From: Nostoc sp. KVJ20
GTDB lineage: Bacteria; Cyanobacteriota; Cyanobacteriia; Cyanobacteriales; Nostocaceae
Length of the DNA stretch: 61,489 nt
Direction of reading: 5' to 3'
NCBI RefSeq assembly: GCF_001712795.1
Contig: NZ_KV757620.1
Coordinates: forward strand, 39,847 to 101,335
The notes below the pieces were generated by a model. That model was given only the letters and a program-made list of their open reading frames with translations. It had not been told where the DNA came from and ran no database searches. Positions 46,092-54,813 of this stretch are shown here, in pieces; the stretch's first letter is position 1, and each line of letters begins with the position of its first letter. A program made the translations under genes and the position numbers.

Positions 46092-46491
46092 ACCAAACGT
46101 AACAAAGCACTTCGCCACCCAAGTTCTGACGCCGCGCTTCGCGGTCAGTCATAATACCACTGGATGTAGAAATAATGGCAATGCCAATGCCGCCTAGTAC
46201 CCTTGGTAATTCTTTTTTATTGGAGTAAACACGCAAGCCAGGCTTACTGACCCGCTTTAAGGCGGTGATCAGAGGCTGACGGTTTTTACCCTTGTATTTC
46301 AGGGAAATCACCAGATTGTGTTTTACCCCTTCTTCTGCTTCTTCGATTTCAGCAATAAAGCCTTCCTCCCGTAGCACTTTGGCAATGCTCCGGGTCATTT
46401 TTGTCGCTGGCACTTGTGTAGTTTGATGCCGCGCCAGGTTGGCATTGCGGATGCGCGTCAGCATATCTGCAATTGTGTCGTTAGCCGCCAT
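46090..46491 (-). CDS. rpsH: Ribosomal protein uS8
   Basis: A 133-residue protein with [19 protein letters not shown] and the C-terminal [20 protein letters not shown]. It directly follows rplE; rpsN (S14), which lies between them in many bacteria, is absent. Confidence 0.98.
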   Translation of the reverse strand: MAANDTIADMLTRIRNANLARHQTTQVPATKMTRSIAKVLREEGFIAEIEEAEEGVKHNLVISLKYKGKNRQPLITALKRVSKPGLRVYSNKKELPRVLGGIGIAIISTSSGIMTDREARRQNLGGEVLCYVW

Positions 46492-46511
46492 CGTTCCCTC
46501 TATAGATGAAC

Positions 46512-47060
46512 TTATTGATCGCGAAAGGGCATTCCTAATTCTTTAAGTAAGGCGCGTCCCTCTTCGTCGTTTTTTGCTGTGGTGATGATGGAAATATCCA
46601 TCCCACGCACTTGATCGATGCTGTCGTATTCGACTTCTGGAAAAATTAGCTGTTCTCGTACACCCAAAGTGTAGTTACCGCGTCCGTCAAAGCTTTTAGG
46701 GCTAACGCCGCGAAAATCTCGAATTCTGGGTAGTGACAGGCTAACTAGCCGGTCGAAAAAGGCATACATCCGTTCGGCTCTGAGGGTAACCATGATCCCC
46801 ACAGGCATCCCCTGACGAATCTTAAAGCCAGCGATCGCCTTTTTCGCCCTTGTCACTACTGGTTTTTGACCAGTTACTAAGGCAATTTCGTTGATGGATG
46901 CCTCTAGTGACTTCGCATTTTGAGCTGCTTCACCCAAACCTCGGTTAATCGTAACCTTTACCAACTTCGGTACTTCATGAACGTTGGTATATTGAAACTG
47001 ATTGATCAGTTTGGGGACGATTGTCTCTTGATATAAGGTTTTGAGTCTTGTTGTCGCCAT
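46512..47060 (-). CDS. rplE: Ribosomal protein uL5
   Basis: A 182-residue protein. [34 protein letters not shown] and [20 protein letters not shown] identify L5, the 5S rRNA binder in the central protuberance. Confidence 0.98.
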   Translation of the reverse strand: MATTRLKTLYQETIVPKLINQFQYTNVHEVPKLVKVTINRGLGEAAQNAKSLEASINEIALVTGQKPVVTRAKKAIAGFKIRQGMPVGIMVTLRAERMYAFFDRLVSLSLPRIRDFRGVSPKSFDGRGNYTLGVREQLIFPEVEYDSIDQVRGMDISIITTAKNDEEGRALLKELGMPFRDQ

Positions 47061-47101
47061 AGTTTTTTGTCCTGATATCCCTGGGCTTGGTCAGGGAACA
47101 A

Positions 47102-47176
47102 AGTTATGAGTTATGAGTTATGAGTTATGAGTTATGAGTTAAATTTAATTCTTAACTCTTAATTCGTAACTTCTAA
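47102..47176. repeat. GAGTTAT tandem repeat between rplX and rplE
   Basis: Five GTTATGA heptads (47104-47139) then AACTCTTAATTCGTAAC-type units as the opposite arm. A distinct heptad family from the TGTCATT one, with relatives at 50539-50635. Confidence 0.85.
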
Positions 47177-47530
47177 CTATTTATCCAGAATTTCGCCAGT
47201 TTTCTTGAGTTTTCTGACCTTTTTGCCTTCTGAGGTAAAGGTGTAACCAACACGACTGGCAACGTTTTGCTTGGTGGAATAAAGCATAACGTTAGAGCTA
47301 TGAATCGGGAATTCTTGGGTAATAATTCGCCCTGATTCCCCTTCTTGCTGGGGTTTGACGTGCTTGGTCTTGATGTTGACACCTTTGACGATGACTTTAC
47401 TCAGTTGGGGAAGTGCCTGAGTAATTTCGCCAACTTTTCCTTTGTCTTTACCAGCAATCACTTGTACAGTGTCGCCAGTTTTAACGTGCATTTTGTGGAA
47501 TACTTTGGGCGTACCCTGTTTGGTTGCCAT
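47177..47530 (-). CDS. rplX: Ribosomal protein uL24
   Basis: A 117-residue protein with the KOW motif [20 protein letters not shown]. Its ATG overlaps the rplN stop by one base. Confidence 0.97.
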   Translation of the reverse strand: MATKQGTPKVFHKMHVKTGDTVQVIAGKDKGKVGEITQALPQLSKVIVKGVNIKTKHVKPQQEGESGRIITQEFPIHSSNVMLYSTKQNVASRVGYTFTSEGKKVRKLKKTGEILDK

Positions 47531-47898
47531 TAAAGCACCTCCGGAGCCAGAGAAACAATTTTAGTAAAGTTTTTATCGCGCAGTTCCCGTGCAACTGGGC
47601 CAAAAACCCGTGTGCCTCTGGGATTACCGTCTTTGTTGATGATTACAGCGGCGTTATCATCAAAGCGAATGCTCATGCCGCTGTCACGAGATACAGCTTT
47701 ACGAGTTCTGACAATTACTGCTTCCACAACATCAGACTTTTTGACAGCCATGTTGGGTGTAGCATCTTTGACAACTGCGATAATCTTATCGCCAATAAAA
47801 CCATAACGACGATTGCCTCCGCCTAAGATGCGGATGCACATTAGTTTGCGGGCGCCGCTATTATCTGCGACATTCAGGTAAGTCTGGGGTTGAATCAC
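47530..47898 (-). CDS. rplN: Ribosomal protein uL14
   Basis: A 122-residue protein. [20 protein letters not shown] is the L14 start. This is the binding target of RsfS, encoded at 17014-17472. Confidence 0.98.
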   Translation of the reverse strand: MIQPQTYLNVADNSGARKLMCIRILGGGNRRYGFIGDKIIAVVKDATPNMAVKKSDVVEAVIVRTRKAVSRDSGMSIRFDDNAAVIINKDGNPRGTRVFGPVARELRDKNFTKIVSLAPEVL

Positions 47899-47944
47899 AA
47901 TTATTCTCCCTTGTAATGTTGTTAGAAACTAACAACGATGAGGT

Positions 47945-48193
47945 TTAAGCAGGCTTGACGTTCAGGACTTCTGTGATTTTCCAGCGCTTGGTTTTACTCA
48001 GGGGTCTAGTTTCCTGAATGCGAACGCGATCGCCTACTTTACACTGATTTTCTTCGTCGTGAACTTTATATCGTTGGGTGTTAACCACAATCTTGCCGTA
48101 CTTGGGGTGAGGAGCGCGGTTTTCTATGGCAACTACCACAGTTTTTTGCATTTTATCGCTCACTACCAAGCCAACTCGTTCTTTAACTGCCAT
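47945..48193 (-). CDS. rpsQ: Ribosomal protein uS17
   Basis: An 82-residue OB-fold protein. [19 protein letters not shown] and [16 protein letters not shown] identify S17. Confidence 0.97.
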   Translation of the reverse strand: MAVKERVGLVVSDKMQKTVVVAIENRAPHPKYGKIVVNTQRYKVHDEENQCKVGDRVRIQETRPLSKTKRWKITEVLNVKPA

Positions 48194-48199
48194 AATCTC

Positions 48200-48427
48200 C
48201 TACTTTTCTTCTTTAGCCGATTGACTTGCTGCCCGTTTGCGTTCTGTTTCTAGCGTCAGCAATTGGGCTAGGCGGTGGCGCATTTGTCGGAACTGGTGGG
48301 GCTTTTCTAATTGTCTGGTGGCTTTTTGCAAGCGCAACTGAAATAGTTGTCTTTTGATCGCGACAATTTCATCAGAGAGCTTCTCGTCACTTAATTCTCT
48401 AGCTTCTGAAATTTTGGGAAGAGGCAT
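48200..48427 (-). CDS. rpmC: Ribosomal protein uL29
   Basis: A 75-residue two-helix protein. ELSDEKLSDEIVAIKRQLFQ and FRQMRHRLAQLLTLETER identify L29, part of the exit-tunnel docking site. It follows rplP by 3 bp and precedes rpsQ by 6 bp. Confidence 0.97.
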   Translation of the reverse strand: MPLPKISEARELSDEKLSDEIVAIKRQLFQLRLQKATRQLEKPHQFRQMRHRLAQLLTLETERKRAASQSAKEEK

Positions 48428-48430
48428 AAG

Positions 48431-48856
48431 CTACTCCTGCTCCTGTGGTTGAGAGCGCACAATAAACTTAGTTTTGATGGGCAGTTTAAATGAAGCCAAA
48501 CGCATAGCTTCACGGGCGATTTCTTCAGAAACCCCGCCGATTTCAAACAAAATTCGTCCTGGCTTGACTACAGCTACCCAAAACTCTGGATTACCTTTAC
48601 CAGAACCCATCCGGGTTTCAGCAGGACGCATGGTTACAGGTTTATCAGGGAAAATCCGAATCCAGATTTGTCCACCCCGACGAATATAACGAGTCATTGC
48701 CCGACGGGAAGCCTCGATTTGACGCGAGGTAATCCAAGCAGGTTCTTGAGCTTGGAGTGCAAAATCACCGAAGTTGAGGGTACTACCACGGCTGGCTAGT
48801 CCTTCCATCCGTCCCCGCTGTTGTTTGCGGAATTTAGTTCTTCTAGGGCTTAACAT
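48431..48856 (-). CDS. rplP: Ribosomal protein uL16
   Basis: A 141-residue protein. [19 protein letters not shown] and [20 protein letters not shown] identify L16, near the peptidyl transferase centre. Confidence 0.98.
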   Translation of the reverse strand: MLSPRRTKFRKQQRGRMEGLASRGSTLNFGDFALQAQEPAWITSRQIEASRRAMTRYIRRGGQIWIRIFPDKPVTMRPAETRMGSGKGNPEFWVAVVKPGRILFEIGGVSEEIAREAMRLASFKLPIKTKFIVRSQPQEQE

Positions 48857-48860
48857 GGTT

Positions 48861-48940
48861 TGTTACTTGTCATTTGTCATTTGTCATTTGTCATTTGCCA
48901 TCTGCCATTTACTAATGACTAATGACTAATAACTAATGAC
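48861..48940. repeat. Heptad repeat between rpsC and rplP
   Basis: CATTTGT units (48866-48897) then AATGACT/AATAACT units (48914-48940) in the 87 bp gap. Confidence 0.85.
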
Positions 48941-48943
48941 GAT

Positions 48944-49726
48944 TTATCCTTCATTTGAGCGGTCTTCAAATTGCTGGCGACGACGTTGTTGTTGACGGCG
49001 ACGGGGTTCACGTTCGCGATCGCGTGGGTCACGTTCGCGATCGCGGCTTGCTGGTGGTAGCGGTTCTGGTTCCTGTCCAGGAATAATTTCTCCCTTAAAC
49101 ACCCATACTTTGATACCCAAAATGCCGTAAACAGTTTTTGCTGTGCAATAAGAGTAGTCAATGTCAGCCCGTAAGGTATGTAAAGGTACTCTACCTTCAC
49201 GAGTCCACTCTGTCCGGGCAATTTCTGCACCGTTGAGGCGACCGCTAACTTGGATTTTAATACCTTGGACACCAGCACGTTGGGCACGTTGAATCGATTG
49301 CCGCACTACCCGCCGAAAGGAAACCCGACGTTCCAATTGTTGAGCAATGTATTCAGCAATTAGGTAGGCATCAGCATCAACTCGTTGAACTTCAACTACA
49401 TTGATCCGAATTTGACGATTACTACCCAACAATCCTTGGAGTCCGGTACGTAAGGATTCAATACCTTGTCCACCACGACCTACTACTACCCCAGGTCTAG
49501 CTGTGCGTACTTCCAAGTCGATTTGGTCGGCTTTCCGCTCAATCCGTACTTCGGAAATTCCGGCGTTGTTTTGAGCCTGTCTACCCAGCTTTTGTTCTAT
49601 ATATTGACGCAGTTTGTAATCTTCTTGTAGAAGTTCTGGATAACGATCAGGAACAGCAAACCAACGGGATTGATGTTCATGTGTAATACCCAGACGAAAA
49701 CCAACTGGATGAATCTTCTGTCCCAC
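48944..49726 (-). CDS. rpsC: Ribosomal protein uS3, with Arg-rich C-terminal extension
   Basis: A 260-residue S3. [20 protein letters not shown] starts it, the KH domain carries [16 protein letters not shown], and the C-terminal domain ends near PGQEPEP. From about residue 225 the tail is Arg/Asp/Gln-rich repeats of RDRE type, encoded by DNA carrying two CGATCGC-type HIP1-like sites near 49016-49044. It is longer than the 233 residues of E. coli S3. The tail may bind RNA or be a tolerated repeat expansion. Confidence 0.96.
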   Translation of the reverse strand: MGQKIHPVGFRLGITHEHQSRWFAVPDRYPELLQEDYKLRQYIEQKLGRQAQNNAGISEVRIERKADQIDLEVRTARPGVVVGRGGQGIESLRTGLQGLLGSNRQIRINVVEVQRVDADAYLIAEYIAQQLERRVSFRRVVRQSIQRAQRAGVQGIKIQVSGRLNGAEIARTEWTREGRVPLHTLRADIDYSYCTAKTVYGILGIKVWVFKGEIIPGQEPEPLPPASRDRERDPRDREREPRRRQQQRRRQQFEDRSNEG

Positions 49727-49779
49727 GAATGCTTCCTCTAAAATTTCTTACTTTACGCAATTTATTCGTGTAAACGTGC

Positions 49780-50136
49780 TTATTTTTCTGGGGCGGCTGC
49801 AACGGCCACAGTAATATGACACGTCGGCTTGCGAATTTGGTAAGCTCGACCTTGCGCTCTTGGCTGGAACCGCTTCAACGGCGGCCCTTGATCGGCATAA
49901 GCCTGAGTAATCACTAGTTGAGTCCGATCTAACCCAGCGTTGTGTTCGGCATTGGCAGCAGCGCTTCTGAGAACCTTCAATATGGGTTCAGTGGCGCGAT
50001 AGGGCATGAATTCCAGAATGATTAACGCTTCTCGGTACGATCGCCCGCGGATTTGATCGAGTACCCGACGCACCTTGTAGGCCGAGATGCGGATAAAACG
50101 AGCGATCGCTTTTACTTCAGTAGTATTAGTAGCCAT
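49780..50136 (-). CDS. rplV: Ribosomal protein uL22
   Basis: A 118-residue protein from the ATG at 50136, with GGAG 7-10 bp upstream. An in-frame TTG at 50148 would add four residues. [20 protein letters not shown] and [17 protein letters not shown] identify L22, whose loop lines the exit tunnel. Confidence 0.96.
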   Translation of the reverse strand: MATNTTEVKAIARFIRISAYKVRRVLDQIRGRSYREALIILEFMPYRATEPILKVLRSAAANAEHNAGLDRTQLVITQAYADQGPPLKRFQPRAQGRAYQIRKPTCHITVAVAAAPEK

Positions 50137-50155
50137 AATTTTCTCCAATTTTATC

Positions 50156-50247
50156 TTTCGTCCTTTGTCCTTTGTCCTTTGTCCTTTGTCGAAAGCTAAT
50201 AACTAATGACCAATGACTAATGACAAATGACCAATGACTAATAACTA
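50156..50247. repeat. Heptad repeat between rpsS and rplV
   Basis: CCTTTGT tandem units (50161-50190), a GAAAGC centre, then AATGACC/AATGACT units to 50247. Confidence 0.85.
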
Positions 50248-50523
50248 CCTACCCGCTTTTTTGTCGCTTTTTCCATGACCCCTGTAGGTGCGTGTTGGGG
50301 CAAATTCACCCAATTTGTGTCCTACCATCTGTTCATTTACAAAAACTGGAACGTGTTGGCGTCCGTTGTGAACAGCGATAGTATGACCTACCATTAGAGG
50401 CAAAATTGTCGAAGCTCGTGACCAAGTTTTAATAACTTCTTTTCTGTTGTTGTCGTTGAGCTTTTCAATTTTCTTTAAGAGATGATCCGCAACGAAAGGA
50501 CCTTTTTTTAGAGAACGACCCAT
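50245..50523 (-). CDS. rpsS: Ribosomal protein uS19
   Basis: A 92-residue protein. [20 protein letters not shown] and [20 protein letters not shown] identify S19 in the head of the small subunit. Confidence 0.98.
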   Translation of the reverse strand: MGRSLKKGPFVADHLLKKIEKLNDNNRKEVIKTWSRASTILPLMVGHTIAVHNGRQHVPVFVNEQMVGHKLGEFAPTRTYRGHGKSDKKAGR

Positions 50524-50538
50524 AGTTCAATTTTGGAT

Positions 50539-50635
50539 TTAGGATTTAGGAATTAGGAGTGAGGAGTTAGGAGCGAGGAGTTAATAAGTTTAGATTCAAC
50601 TCATAACTCATAACTCATAACTTCTAACTCTTTAA
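50539..50635. repeat. TAGGAGT/CATAACT repeat between rplB and rpsS
   Basis: TTAGGAA/GTGAGGA-type units on the left and CTCATAA heptads (50600-50621) on the right; an imperfect hairpin. Confidence 0.8.
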
Positions 50636-51495
50636 GATTCACGACCACCGCGACCGCGTTTAGAAGACTTACGACGACGACGCACAATCAACTTGCTGCT
50701 AAGTTTCTTGCGATTGCGTGTCTTTGCACCCAATGTGGGTTTACCCCAAGGTGTAACAGGCCCCGATCTACCGATAGGCGCTCTACCTTCACCACCACCA
50801 TGTGGGTGATCCACTGGGTTCATGACGCTACCTCTAACCTTAGGACGGCGACCTTTCCAGCGATTTCGTCCGGCTTTACCTGCACTCAGGTTTCTCGCGT
50901 CGGTGTTGCCTACTTGCCCAATGGTGGCGTAGCACTCGCGTCGAATTAAGCGGACTTCTCCTGAAGGCAACTTGAGAGTTACATAATTACCTTCTTTTGC
51001 CACGACTTGGGCGCTAGCACCAGCAGCACGGACAATTTGACCACCTTTACCAGGAGTGAATTCTACGTTGTGAACACTAGTACCTAAAGGAATCTTCGAG
51101 AGCGGTAAAGCATTACCATCTTCAAAGGGAGCCTCTGGCCCAGAAATAATTATTGTTCCAACTTTCAACCCGTTGGGATGGAGAATGTACCGTTTTTCGC
51201 CGTCTTGGTAATACAAAAGGGCAATTCTGGCATTGCGGTTAGGATCGTATTCAATTGCTGCGACTTTGGCAGGAATATTATGTTTATCCCTTTTAAAATC
51301 GATGATCCGGTAAAGTTGTTTGTGTCCGCCACCCCGGCGACGACTAGTAATCCGTCCGTGATTATTCCGACCTTTGGCGCGATGCTTCGAGGTTGTTAGG
51401 GATTTTTCTGGCTCGGTTTTGGTAATTTCCGCAAAGTCAGAGATTGTAACTTGGCGAGTGCTGGGGGTATAAGGGCGATAAGAACGGGTACCCAT
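50632..51495 (-). CDS. rplB: Ribosomal protein uL2
   Basis: A 287-residue protein. [40 protein letters not shown] and [20 protein letters not shown] identify L2, including the conserved His near the peptidyl transferase centre. Confidence 0.98.
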   Translation of the reverse strand: MGTRSYRPYTPSTRQVTISDFAEITKTEPEKSLTTSKHRAKGRNNHGRITSRRRGGGHKQLYRIIDFKRDKHNIPAKVAAIEYDPNRNARIALLYYQDGEKRYILHPNGLKVGTIIISGPEAPFEDGNALPLSKIPLGTSVHNVEFTPGKGGQIVRAAGASAQVVAKEGNYVTLKLPSGEVRLIRRECYATIGQVGNTDARNLSAGKAGRNRWKGRRPKVRGSVMNPVDHPHGGGEGRAPIGRSGPVTPWGKPTLGAKTRNRKKLSSKLIVRRRRKSSKRGRGGRES

Positions 51496-51499
51496 ATTT

Positions 51500-51595
51500 A
51501 TTAAGTGCTGAGTGCTAAGTGCTGAGTTTGAAATTTTGAGTGTTGAGTTTTGAGCATAGTAACTCCTAACTCCTAACTCCTAACTCCTAACTTTT
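51500..51595. repeat. GTGCTGA and AACTCCT repeats between rplW and rplB
   Basis: GTGCTGAGTGCTAAGTGCTGA (51504-51524) followed by four AACTCCT heptads (51561-51590). Confidence 0.85.
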
Positions 51596-51910
51596 TTAGA
51601 CTTCTGGGAATAGAACTTGTCTAATCTTGTCTTCATCCCCAGGTGCGACGGTGACGATCGCTCGCTTATATTGGGGCTTATAACCAATAAATTTACCAAC
51701 GCGCCGCTTTTTACGCGGTGGTAGGGTGGTGTTGACTTTTACAACCTTGACCTGAAATAAATCTTCGATCGCAGCCTTGATTTCTGGCTTTGATGCCTTT
51801 GGAATTACTTCAAAGGTGTACTTATTTTGCTCCATCAAGATGGTCGCTTTCTCTGTAACGATTGGGCGACGCACTAAGTCGGCAAGGTCGCGGGGGTCAA
51901 AGCTAGGCAC
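51596..51910 (-). CDS. rplW: Ribosomal protein uL23
   Basis: A 104-residue protein. [20 protein letters not shown] and [20 protein letters not shown] identify L23, the trigger factor and SRP docking site. It overlaps the rplD 3' end by 8 bp. Confidence 0.97.
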   Translation of the reverse strand: MPSFDPRDLADLVRRPIVTEKATILMEQNKYTFEVIPKASKPEIKAAIEDLFQVKVVKVNTTLPPRKKRRVGKFIGYKPQYKRAIVTVAPGDEDKIRQVLFPEV

Positions 51911-52541
51911 TGTAGACCTCCTGAATTTTTTCTAGGGCTGATGCCGTAACTACAATTTTGTCAGCGTGCAGTAAATCAAAAACGTTTAGCTGGTCGGCTG
52001 CAATTAGTTTTAAATTTTCAATGTTGCGGGCTGATAAATAAACGTTATCTGTATCCGCAATTTCAGACAAAATTAACAGTGCCTTGCTTTCTGGTACTAC
52101 TCCCCAACGGGCAAGAGCTGCTACTAATTCTTTAGTCTTGGGGCGAGATAGCTCGGTGCTAAATTCTTCTACTACTATCAAATCGTCAATGCGGCTGACA
52201 AATGCTGTCCGCAGTGCCAAACGTCGCTCTTTGCGGTTCAATTTGAGGTTGAAGTCTCTGGGTTTTGGCCCAAAGATCACACCACCACCACGCCACAATG
52301 GTGAACGAATAGAACCTGCACGAGCGCGACCAGTACCTTTTTGTCGCCAAGGTTTGCGTCCGCCACCTCTGACTTCAGCACGAGTTTTCGTACTGGCATT
52401 TCCTTGACGAGCATTGGTCAATTGCCGTACTAAGGCGCGGTGCACAATATGAGACGCTGTTTCTTCTTTGGCAACGCGCAACTCGAAGGTCGTCTCGCCG
52501 ACCTGTTCTCCTTGCCAATTTTTAACTACGCTTTCAACCAT
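51903..52541 (-). CDS. rplD: Ribosomal protein uL4
   Basis: A 212-residue protein from Met11 of the open frame ([11 protein letters not shown]). The ten residues before it are translated heptad repeat and so are unlikely to be the real start. [20 protein letters not shown] is the extended loop reaching the exit tunnel. In some bacteria L4 also regulates this operon. Confidence 0.96.
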   Translation of the reverse strand: MVESVVKNWQGEQVGETTFELRVAKEETASHIVHRALVRQLTNARQGNASTKTRAEVRGGGRKPWRQKGTGRARAGSIRSPLWRGGGVIFGPKPRDFNLKLNRKERRLALRTAFVSRIDDLIVVEEFSTELSRPKTKELVAALARWGVVPESKALLILSEIADTDNVYLSARNIENLKLIAADQLNVFDLLHADKIVVTASALEKIQEVYSA

Positions 52542-52542
52542 C

Positions 52543-52646
52543 TTTGTTATTTGTCCTTTGTCATTTGTCATTTGTCATTTGTCTTTTGCCATTTGTCCTT
52601 AGCCAATGACTAATCACTAATGACTTTTGACTAATGACTTTTGACT
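52543..52646. repeat. Heptad repeat between rplC and rplD
   Basis: TTGTCCT/TTGTCAT units, a CCTTAGCC centre, then AATGACT/TTTGACT units; it fills the 103 bp gap and supplies an in-frame ATG (52571) ahead of the rplD start. Confidence 0.85.
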
Positions 52647-53277
52647 ATCCCACTACTTTTGCAGGCACAACACTTACTAGAGCACCTGGTTTACCAGGAA
52701 TAGCTCCCTTAATTAGCAATAAGTTGCGTTCTGCATCAACTCTTACTATGGTCAGTTTGCGAATTGTGATGCGTTTTCCACCTAAACGCCCTGCCATCCG
52801 CTTACCTGGATAGACACGACCTGGTGTTGTACCAGCACCAATAGAACCCGGCGCTCTGTGGTTTTTAGAACCGTGTGACATAGGCCCACGAGCAAAGTTG
52901 TTGCGCTTCTGGTTTCCCGCAAAGCCGCGACCAATACTTGTGCCAACTACATCGACAATTTGACCTGCGCTAAAAATATCTGCTTTAATCTCTTGACCTA
53001 AAGCATAATCGCTAGAGCTATCGGTGTGATATTCATTTAAGTGACGCAATGCTGGGGCAGATGATTTAGCCAAATGGCCCAGTAGTGGTCTGTTTAGTGC
53101 CTTGGGTTTGACTTCGCCATAACCAACTTGAATGGCAAAGTAACCGTCGGTTTGTTTCGTTTTAACTTGTGTAACAGTGCATGGCCCTGCTTGAATGACA
53201 GTCACAGGAATAGCTACTCCTGCTTCGTCAAATATTTGGGTCATGCCCAGCTTGGTGCCGAGAATACCTACAGACAC
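52645..53277 (-). CDS. rplC: Ribosomal protein uL3
   Basis: A 210-residue protein. [20 protein letters not shown] and [20 protein letters not shown] with [20 protein letters not shown] identify L3. It is the first gene of the cluster here; rpsJ (S10) is not next to it, as is normal in cyanobacteria. The start codon is preceded by GAAAGGAGAA, a strong ribosome binding site. Confidence 0.98.
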   Translation of the reverse strand: MSVGILGTKLGMTQIFDEAGVAIPVTVIQAGPCTVTQVKTKQTDGYFAIQVGYGEVKPKALNRPLLGHLAKSSAPALRHLNEYHTDSSSDYALGQEIKADIFSAGQIVDVVGTSIGRGFAGNQKRNNFARGPMSHGSKNHRAPGSIGAGTTPGRVYPGKRMAGRLGGKRITIRKLTIVRVDAERNLLLIKGAIPGKPGALVSVVPAKVVG

Positions 53278-53730
53278 AATAACTGGTTCTCCTTTCTACT
53301 TGCTGACCTTGGAATTGGACTCTAGAGGACACGCTTTGTACGCATCAGTTTAGGCTGGGTTAGCCTGCGAAATTTGGAATGGCTTTAATAAGCCGCTCCA
53401 AATGCTTTCGGACACAACAAACCGTGTCCGTACTGCTTGGTGAATCTGTTTAGCTTCACTCACTAGATCACCAGAACAGCCACAAGTCCCTTCATATTGG
53501 GAAGGGGTAACTTCTGGAATCAATGCAAGGCGCTACAGCTTTAAGCTGTGTGCAGCAATGCTTTCGTCCAAGCAATTGCTCTGGCACTTTCTGGAGGCAG
53601 CGCTGTCGGCGGGTTTTCCGATTTTTACACGCCCCAAGGGCGGCTTCCCGGAGATTGGCTACTGCCGTGTTGCAGTTGGACTTAAGCGGTTTTTACCGCC
53701 CAGTATCCGCTAACTGAGACTGACGTAATG
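53278..53730 (-). promoter_or_regulatory. Long hairpin-rich leader upstream of rplC
   Basis: About 450 bp of relatively G/C-rich DNA without a credible gene, between rplC and the A/T-rich promoter side. It has several hairpin pairs, for example GCGGTTTTTACCGC (53687-53700), AGCAATGCT with AGCAATTGCT (53554-53581), CGGACACAACAAACCGTGTCCG (53408-53429), and GGAGCGGCTTATTAAAGCC near 53381-53399 on the minus strand. This would be the 5' untranslated RNA of the ribosomal operon. I looked for RNase P RNA, tmRNA and SRP RNA landmarks and found none. Confidence 0.5.
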
Positions 53731-54227
53731 CCATGAAACCAACATTGCTGCTCAGTCTTTACTTCCCTAAACACCTTAAACTATTGTTTAAGATTTTGCC
53801 TACTTTTTCAGAGGCACAGGAGTAAACTTACTCTGGAGCTTACATAAGCTCCAATGTTGACCTGAAAGCTTTTCTAGTTTACCAGTCTATGATCAATCTG
53901 AGTCAGATTATCCAATTTGGATTTATTCGTTAGTTTTTTATGCTAACACTACCCCAGAATGACAGTTGAGAAGTTCACTACTTTGCGTTTTTGGTCACAA
54001 TCTAATAATATAAATTATTTATTTATGTTTGTCCAGTAATTTATAGAGTTATTTTTAGGGAGTGGGGACGAAGTAAGGGAACAGGAAATAGGTTACAGGG
54101 TACAGATTATCACCTATCACCTGTCACCTCTCCCCTAATCCCAATGCCCAATGCCCAAAAAAATGCTTTTAATCTATCGGTTCAGGGTAAATAATAGAGA
54201 TATCTAAGTGGGATAAGACGAAAATCT
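53731..54227. other. Divergent intergenic region, rplC to ndhN
   Basis: An A/T-rich stretch that should hold both promoters. It includes a repeat element at 54056-54157 (GGGAACAGG with CACCTATCACCTGTCACC, then CCCAATG heptads). Confidence 0.5.
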
Positions 54228-54704
54228 ATGGCACTAATTACCACTGGCAACGGTTTAATCCGCGATCTGGAAAAATTTGGCGCTCTTGGAGTGTATGTAC
54301 CTCTGGAAGGGGGTTATGAAGGTCGATATCAGCGCCGACTACGGGCTGCTGGCTATACCACCCTTCACATTACCGCTAAGGGACTGGGTGACGTAGCTGC
54401 GTATCTCACAAGAGTTCATGGAGTCAGACCTCCTCATCTTGGTAAAAAAAGTACTGGTAGCGGTGCAGCAGTAGGTCAGGTGTACTATCTACCCCCAATT
54501 CTCAATTCTCATCTAGAACAGTTACCACCAAAGTCAAAGGGGCTGGTCTTGTGGATTATTGAAGGGCATATTCTTTCTAATGAGGAAGTTGAGTATTTAA
54601 CGAATTTACCTCAGCTAGAACCACGAGTAAAAGTAATTATTGAGAGAGGTGGCGATCGCGCTTTCCGTTGGACTTCTCTAGAAAAAACTCTGTTAGCTAG
54701 CTAA
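54228..54704 (+). CDS. ndhN: NAD(P)H-quinone oxidoreductase subunit N
   Basis: A 158-residue peripheral subunit of the cyanobacterial NDH-1 complex, which carries out cyclic electron flow and respiration in the thylakoid membrane. MALITTGNGLIRDLEKFGAL, GGYEGRYQRRLRAAGY and VKVIIERGGDRAFRW identify it. It lies divergent from rplC. A hairpin terminator follows. Confidence 0.96.
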   Translation: MALITTGNGLIRDLEKFGALGVYVPLEGGYEGRYQRRLRAAGYTTLHITAKGLGDVAAYLTRVHGVRPPHLGKKSTGSGAAVGQVYYLPPILNSHLEQLPPKSKGLVLWIIEGHILSNEEVEYLTNLPQLEPRVKVIIERGGDRAFRWTSLEKTLLAS

Positions 54705-54714
54705 CACTTACAAA

Positions 54715-54754
54715 AGTGAGGAAGGTATGAATTTTAACTCATAACTTCCTCACT
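54715..54754. terminator. Terminator between convergent ndhN and RND genes
   Basis: A 16-bp near-perfect inverted repeat (54715-54730 and 54739-54754, one mismatch; core AGTGAGGAAG and CTTCCTCACT) 10 bp past the ndhN stop. It can serve both strands. Confidence 0.65.
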
Positions 54755-54813
54755 CTTGAGATATTGGCAATTATTGATCAAACCAGAAGCTCTATGTGCA
54801 ACTTAAATGCTCA

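Noticed and set aside
53523..53717. 64-residue plus-strand ORF in the rplC leader
   Set aside because: No ribosome binding site, protein-unlike composition, and it overlaps hairpins of the minus-strand leader.
53278..53730. RNase P RNA, tmRNA or SRP RNA
   Set aside because: I looked for their conserved landmark segments on both strands and did not find them.
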